A DNA stretch of 51,518 nucleotides from Candidatus Uhrbacteria bacterium (lineage in GTDB: Bacteria > Patescibacteriota > Patescibacteriia > JACRJV01): NCBI GenBank assembly GCA_016215325.1, contig JACRJV010000015.1, positions 1-51,518 of the forward strand, given 5' to 3'. Made by a program: the position numbers and the translations under genes. The notes beneath the pieces are model-generated. The model was not told where the DNA came from. It made no database searches and was given only the letters and a program-made list of their open reading frames with translations. The first letter of the stretch is position 1, and the number at the start of each line of letters is the position of its first letter. Of the stretch, positions 47,701-51,518 are shown one piece after another.

Positions 47701-50700
47701 GAGGGACTGACTGGACGGCGGTAGACTTTACGGACAATACAGCGGGCGATATTTCGGCAGGCGGGGAGGCGGTCTGGGCGAAGGATTTTGAGACCGTAAC
47801 AATCGTCGGCGGTGGCAGCCACAGCGCGGCTCGTTATACGCCGAGTTATACGAGCCCAAGTATCGTCCTGTCCAACAACCTCCATACCGATACCAGAGAG
47901 GCAATCACCTCCGTGACGGTGAGTACTACCGAAACGCTCAATGGCGGAACTGTTTCTTATTATATTGCCAACGCAGATCCCACTGGCGTTTCGTGCGGAT
48001 CGGCAACCCCATGGATTGCGCCCGAGGGCGGCACTGTTAATTTTGGCAGCACGAGCCAAACAAAGCTCTATTGGTGCGCAGTGCTGACGAGTTCGAGTAC
48101 GATCACAAGCCCTCGAGTGAGCACAGTCAGTGTAAGTTATGAAACGCGTACGCTGGGTCATGGAGGCGGCGGCGGAGGAGACGGCGGAGGCGGTGGAGGG
48201 GGTGGCGGATGCACAAGCAATTGCACACCAGGGCCCCAAGCACCGGCGGCCGCCGAACCAACAGTACTTTCGTCGACATCAATCCAATGGAATTTTGCGC
48301 CGTCGACATTGGCGAATGAATACATCCTTTCTCAAGACAAGGGATCGGGAGTGTACGAGTCTTTGGTTGCCGTCCAAAATGGCAGTGTCAGCAGCATTAC
48401 CGAAAATAACCTTGCTCCCAACAAAGAATACAAGGATCGTGTTATTCAGGCCAAGAATAGCGCCGGCACTTCAGCCCCGACCCCCATGGCCAGCGCAACA
48501 ACGCTTTCAGAGTCTCCGGCTGTCGTGGAACTGGAAAGCGCATCCACCGCAACACGTTCACGACTCCTGCTCTCCAGAGGGAATAATCCGGACACGACAG
48601 ATTTTGCAATCCAGGAACGCGAACAAGGATTTGTGACCGCCAGTGGCGCGTTCAACAAGAATAGCAGCGATCCGCAATGGATTGCCTTCTCTAAATGGGG
48701 GCAACCGGCAACCAATCCTGATGGCTCAAAGAGTGACAAGGCGCATGTCATCGAGATGCCCCAGTTATTGCCGAATCGTGAATACCGATTGACTGCTATC
48801 AGTCGCAATTCACTACAGAAGCAGGCCACGCCATCACCCGAAGCGGTGATCGCAAGCCCCATTGAAGATGTTGTGCGGGTGATGGCCACAGAGCCGCAAG
48901 GGGGCGTATTGATGGTGACCGCGGCTTCGAGCGCGCCATCGGGCGAATTTAGCAACCGAAGTATTGCCAACTCTGGGCTGCTGTTTGAGCTCCAATCTGA
49001 ACGGATCCCAGAAAAGAACTCCGGGTGGATTCATGAAACTTCTTGGACCGTGAATGATGTCCCCGCTGGGACATATCGACTCGTTGTCCGGTCACGAAAC
49101 CAACAGGGCCGCGAAACAACGCCATTGACGACCAATATTGTGGTGAGCGGTTCGGTTACGCCGCCGTCGGGTGATGTGCACGCGCCGACCGTGCTCACGC
49201 CGACCTCGACTGCTGCAGTCGTCTCGCCCGTTGTTGTATCTGGAGAAGCTGATCGTGGCAGCGTGGTCACCCTCAACATCGATGGGGTGACATCCGTTGT
49301 CTCGGTCAACAGCCAAGGCCAGTGGCAGAGCGCCGCCCAGTCATTCGAGCCCGGCGTTCATACGCTCGCCGCGGTCGCCAGCATCGGTTCGGCCTCCAGC
49401 GCCCCGACGACGGTCCGTTTCCAAGTATCCACAACGCCAGCCCAGCGGCCGGGAGCTCCCACGATTGCTTGGCCCGAGAAGGATAATGAGATTGTCCACT
49501 CCAGCGATGTGGTGATCTCGGGGACCGCGCCGTCAAAAACAACAGTGATGTTGTCGATTGATGGCCGACAAGATGCCATCCCAACCCGATCGGATGGAAC
49601 GTGGTCTATCGTTGAACGGCTCAATGACGGGACGTACCGCTTGAGCGCCAGTACACGTAATAGTGCAGGGGCAACGAGTGAGGTTTCAGCGATTAGAACC
49701 ATTGTGATTGATACCAAGACGCCCCCACCCGATAACGGGCCATTGGCGCCGGTGATCCTTTCGCCAAAGAATCCATTTGAAAGTTTGTCGACGACCATTG
49801 TATTGAGCGGGAAGGGGCCCGTCAACACCATGACGATCGTCTCTTGGGAGAAACCCAAAGGGACTACGGTTGCAAAAGACGCCGCCCCAGTCCGACCCGA
49901 TGGCGCATGGTCAGTGAGCCGTGCCCTTGAGCTTGGCAATTATGTGGTTTCTGCCGTGGCCATGGTCCCCTCCGGCGCAGTCAGCGCGCCCAGCAATGCG
50001 GTGAGTATCCGCGTTGGAGAAGAAGGGGAGCAATTACCGACATTGATCGTGACTTCGCCGGTTAAACAAGCAACGATCAAAACAGACATTGTTGAATTCA
50101 AGGGGACCGCGACCAAGGGTTCTACTATTGAGGTGCGCTTTGCGGCAAAAACTCAAACAGCCACCGTTGCGTCCGATGGGGCATGGAAGACAACGATCGA
50201 CCTTTCTGATGTTGCAGACAGCACGCACGATGCCTGGGTTCAGGTGGTCGGCTCTGCTACCATCGTGCGCGTGACCGACCTTACGGTTCAGCGAACGCCG
50301 GAATCAGTGGTTGTTGCCGCACCGGTCGTTGTTACGCCCGGGCAGGGGGCCACCATCCGCGAACATTCCTTCACTATCGCGGGCACGGCAACTGCAGGGG
50401 CGGTGGTTGAGGTTCGATTCGCCGGGCTTGCACAGCGGACCGATGTGCTGAAGACTCCATCATGGCGATTGACATTTGATCTGACGAATATCGCTGATGA
50501 TACTGTTGGTCAAACAGTCTGGGCGCAAGCGTTTGATGTGAATAATATTGCGAGTGCCAACACAACGATCACGGCAGTCAAGATTGACCGCACGCCCATT
50601 GTGATTGTCCCCCCGGATAAGAAACCCATTGACGATACGGGCGATGATCAGACCGGCGATGATAGTACGGGCAACAAGGACTCAACGAACAACACGGACA

Positions 50701-51518
50701 CCGGTGGTCGCAGCACCGATTCGCAACGTTCAAATAACGGGGGTTCTGACAATGCAACGACGCCAGAGAGCAATGGAGCCAATCCGTCCGGTGCCGTTAA
50801 TGTACGCTCTGGCAGCCACGGGAATAATGGAGAACCCTCCGCGATTGGGCAAGAGCCGCCGACAGTGACGCTCGCCCCTGACCAGGCATTGGGCAACACC
50901 CGACAAGTGCAGTTAAGTGTGGGTGGTCAAGCGTTGACCTCTGGAAATACGCAGTTGCCGAATATTACGCTGCCGACCGACAACGCAACACTCTTTGTAA
51001 GCGGTCTTGCGCAAGAAGCGAATGCAACGATGGTATTGACAGTGTACAGTGCGCCGATGGCCACGACGGTGAAGGCCGACACCAGCGGCGCGTGGAACAC
51101 GACGATTGATCTTTCGGGCAAAGAAAAAGACAGCTCTCACACCCTCACGCTCAAAACGACTGATTCCAAAGGCCAAGCCCCAGAAACAACGATTGCCTTC
51201 CTCACGATCCCGTCTGTTCAAGCAGCAATAGTGTCCCAAGAGGAGCCCGCGACAACGGTCCAAGCAGTCGCTCAAACAATCCAAAAGACGGTTGTCGCGC
51301 CAACGGTGAAAGTGGTCGCCGCTACGGCGGTGGCGACGAAAAAAGCAGTCGTTGCCACGCATGAGGTTGTGGTGAAGGTCGAACCCCAAACCCAAGCCAC
51401 CCTCGCAGCGGTCCTGCCCACCGTGGCTCTTGTGAACCCCCCGGTGGTCGCGACCATCCCCCAGCTCCCCGTTATTCTCTCTCACGCCTTTACATGGATC
51501 CTGGGGTTTTTGGGGCTC
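44724..51518 (+). CDS. Giant YCF48/BNR-repeat surface protein (first 2265 residues, 3' end outside window)
   Basis: The frame from the ATG at 44724 stays open to the right edge: 2265 codons and no stop. Layout: a long basic N-region and a signal peptide (FLLLGLLVVISNSSLQPLLS, then HAATG); about 18 YCF48/BNR-like repeats, each with RTTDGGSTW-like turns (about residues 100-1000), which should fold as one or two beta-propellers; a Gly-rich linker (1147-1165); FN3/Ig-like domains (1170-1480); several Ig-like modules with GTATKGSTIEVRF-like turns (1480-1960); an Asp/Asn/Ser-rich linker; another module; an Ala/Val/Thr/Lys-rich stalk (2180-2240); and the start of a membrane helix (AFTWILGFLG). Probably surface-anchored and adhesive; not recognised in full. 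Confidence 0.85.
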   Translation, partial: MRSRVSLDFLAPEGPEQLSGLLTKRSRSRRSPHQRTLFLLLGLLVVISNSSLQPLLSHAATGSVSEDFSATTNIDTVSSTATVDTAHNQARLNTSDAWTQRMGFDPSDDILDLHFLDANTGFAVGSNGDVYKTIDAGVLWRKVYDDGVLTSTPPKRGVYFASSSLGFVVGGNGSTGIILRTTDGGSTWTAVTPSNAPGITDVYCTSTSNCWAVGFTGKIYRTTDGGTSWVSQTSPTSNLLRAVYVDPTGEKGMIVGNGGTILRTTDSGATWSARAPANPVENTILPLGNIRGLFFLNGNDGWIFGDGGLIAFTTDHGDTSFSVQSFGTVPDAGAEAFVAGYLADPLACGPVSGSCATALRSIGSSVRAGWFRPAGLIGFAVSEYGKIMKSTNGGVSWSEQNTYTNRNLVSVTMTSDTVVYVGGDQSTLLKTTDGGAGTATSWSTRSYGRLNDLLDIGFASATDGMIVGGEGIILSTSNGTDWHGIESPSGDHINAVAVKPNTVNAWVVTQAGETYASTSFEGEWGANQTSGNTTPLNDIDWVTANTLYSVGNSGKILKTTDGDTWSELASGVTENINAVHFPVDATTGWAVGANGTILKITNSGSTVDAQSNFLDLVGDPIAVWPGGLPEFNDVQMVDNQNGWVVGADAYLFKTTDGGGSWRLQESNAGAEISNLIVLDPNNVWATTRTDRLIQTTNGGNTWVARDNISTYGYYSGAAASATSMWFVGQQSGVVQWTDSGDTLTLKNIDAHKVLKDVDGVGDTVYAAGFNRQIVKSTDAGATWVSLGTELAASSQDLYSIAVARDNADVVWAGGPGGYIFKTIDGGGAWSTQTAAGGYSGLYQDIDAPSSLVAWAVGNDGAVHRTTTGGATWTTTSYSGGVNMLGVEALNDQVAIAVGAGGTIIQTTDGGITWDTPDTQSSEDLVSVYFVNATTGWAVGDAGTIRKTTDSGGTWTIQANGVSPTLGLTGIFCSDTMTCFVSTNDGVYLHTLNGGTDWTAVDFTDNTAGDISAGGEAVWAKDFETVTIVGGGSHSAARYTPSYTSPSIVLSNNLHTDTREAITSVTVSTTETLNGGTVSYYIANADPTGVSCGSATPWIAPEGGTVNFGSTSQTKLYWCAVLTSSSTITSPRVSTVSVSYETRTLGHGGGGGGDGGGGGGGGGCTSNCTPGPQAPAAAEPTVLSSTSIQWNFAPSTLANEYILSQDKGSGVYESLVAVQNGSVSSITENNLAPNKEYKDRVIQAKNSAGTSAPTPMASATTLSESPAVVELESASTATRSRLLLSRGNNPDTTDFAIQEREQGFVTASGAFNKNSSDPQWIAFSKWGQPATNPDGSKSDKAHVIEMPQLLPNREYRLTAISRNSLQKQATPSPEAVIASPIEDVVRVMATEPQGGVLMVTAASSAPSGEFSNRSIANSGLLFELQSERIPEKNSGWIHETSWTVNDVPAGTYRLVVRSRNQQGRETTPLTTNIVVSGSVTPPSGDVHAPTVLTPTSTAAVVSPVVVSGEADRGSVVTLNIDGVTSVVSVNSQGQWQSAAQSFEPGVHTLAAVASIGSASSAPTTVRFQVSTTPAQRPGAPTIAWPEKDNEIVHSSDVVISGTAPSKTTVMLSIDGRQDAIPTRSDGTWSIVERLNDGTYRLSASTRNSAGATSEVSAIRTIVIDTKTPPPDNGPLAPVILSPKNPFESLSTTIVLSGKGPVNTMTIVSWEKPKGTTVAKDAAPVRPDGAWSVSRALELGNYVVSAVAMVPSGAVSAPSNAVSIRVGEEGEQLPTLIVTSPVKQATIKTDIVEFKGTATKGSTIEVRFAAKTQTATVASDGAWKTTIDLSDVADSTHDAWVQVVGSATIVRVTDLTVQRTPESVVVAAPVVVTPGQGATIREHSFTIAGTATAGAVVEVRFAGLAQRTDVLKTPSWRLTFDLTNIADDTVGQTVWAQAFDVNNIASANTTITAVKIDRTPIVIVPPDKKPIDDTGDDQTGDDSTGNKDSTNNTDTGGRSTDSQRSNNGGSDNATTPESNGANPSGAVNVRSGSHGNNGEPSAIGQEPPTVTLAPDQALGNTRQVQLSVGGQALTSGNTQLPNITLPTDNATLFVSGLAQEANATMVLTVYSAPMATTVKADTSGAWNTTIDLSGKEKDSSHTLTLKTTDSKGQAPETTIAFLTIPSVQAAIVSQEEPATTVQAVAQTIQKTVVAPTVKVVAATAVATKKAVVATHEVVVKVEPQTQATLAAVLPTVALVNPPVVATIPQLPVILSHAFTWILGFLGL
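45030..47715 (+). repeat. YCF48/BNR repeat block in the giant gene
   Basis: About 18 repeats of roughly 45-60 codons, marked by KTTDGGxxW, RTTDSGATW, QTTNGGNTW and similar turns. The DNA copies have diverged, so no long direct repeats are seen by eye. YCF48 proteins in photosynthesis are short; this use as a long beta-propeller in a surface protein is a known theme in bacteria. Confidence 0.75.
48162..48210 (+). repeat. GGN-rich poly-Gly linker in the giant gene
   Basis: Runs of GGC/GGA/GGT/GGG codons give GGGGGGDGGGGGGGGG before CTSNC. This simple repeat can vary by slippage and separates the propeller region from the FN3/Ig-like part. Confidence 0.85.

Noticed and set aside
1-51518. Alternative genetic code with TGA as Gly (as in Gracilibacteria)
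   Set aside because: Many adjacent genes end in TGA within ATGA overlaps and full-length domains end there, so TGA is a normal stop.

Overview
The window is most consistent with a Patescibacteria / Candidate Phyla Radiation (CPR) genome using the standard code. TGA is clearly a stop: many neighbouring genes overlap as ATGA. The main signs are a run of VirB2/TrbC-like 'T4SS pilin' paralogues of the CPR type, two free-standing four-helix-bundle (S23/IVP-type) genes, TrmB-type regulators, a giant YCF48-repeat surface protein, and short mostly SD-less genes packed between strange repeats. The phylum assignment is inference; there is no 16S rRNA gene here. Recognisable genes include pbp1A, ruvC, yebC, galU, msrB, copA, pnp, nth and ruvB, and there are two tRNA genes (Ser-CGA, Leu-UAA).

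Layout. 1-5018 (minus): yebC, ruvC, a ROK kinase and a class A penicillin-binding protein that runs off the left edge. 5083-6156 (plus): one very GC-rich secreted-protein gene with its own promoter, leader hairpin and strong SD. 6169-9540 (minus): six T4SS-pilin-like genes with one four-helix-bundle gene embedded. 9629-14871 (minus): a solute-binding protein, a second four-helix-bundle gene, galU, a DedA protein, a GT2 glycosyltransferase and a nucleotidyltransferase-like protein. 14970-19801: two unrelated FAD oxidoreductases, msrB, an AlkD-like glycosylase and tRNA-Ser. 19887-25076 (plus): a copper-handling operon (membrane protein, HMA-SafE-cupredoxin fusion, two tiny proteins, cupredoxin, CopA). 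25181-26277: a fic gene followed by a remnant of a second copA 3' end. 26285-33355 (minus): a split PEP-synthase/rifampin-phosphotransferase-like pair, an HD protein, a TrmB regulator, an orphan Phd antitoxin, a RelBE-type module and pnp. 33548-35634 (plus): nth, an FNR-type reductase, tRNA-Leu and a hypothetical gene. Then come a second TrmB gene (minus), a three-gene plus-strand island with strong SDs (36747-38263), yggT, a slipin, two hypotheticals, an OMPDC/HPS-type enzyme (minus), ruvB, two envelope genes, a Wzx-like flippase and, from 44724 to the right edge, the first 2265 codons of a giant surface protein.

The striking theme is repeats. Nearly every loose gene junction carries an imperfect hairpin built from a short reiterated word facing its reverse complement, with a different word at different junctions. 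The two four-helix-bundle genes sit exactly between such arms, like the ORF in the loop of a 23S rRNA intervening sequence. ORF-less hairpins of the same word families occur between genes and, in frame, inside yebC, an amine-oxidase-like gene and copA. A second, longer class of palindromes (GTCAT...ATGAC) also lies between genes and in frame inside the ROK and amine-oxidase-like genes. A possible common system (four-helix-bundle protein plus hairpin arms) is the lead hypothesis. A second theme is two styles of translation start: mostly SD-less core genes, versus GC-richer island genes with a sigma70-type promoter, a GC hairpin and a strong SD.
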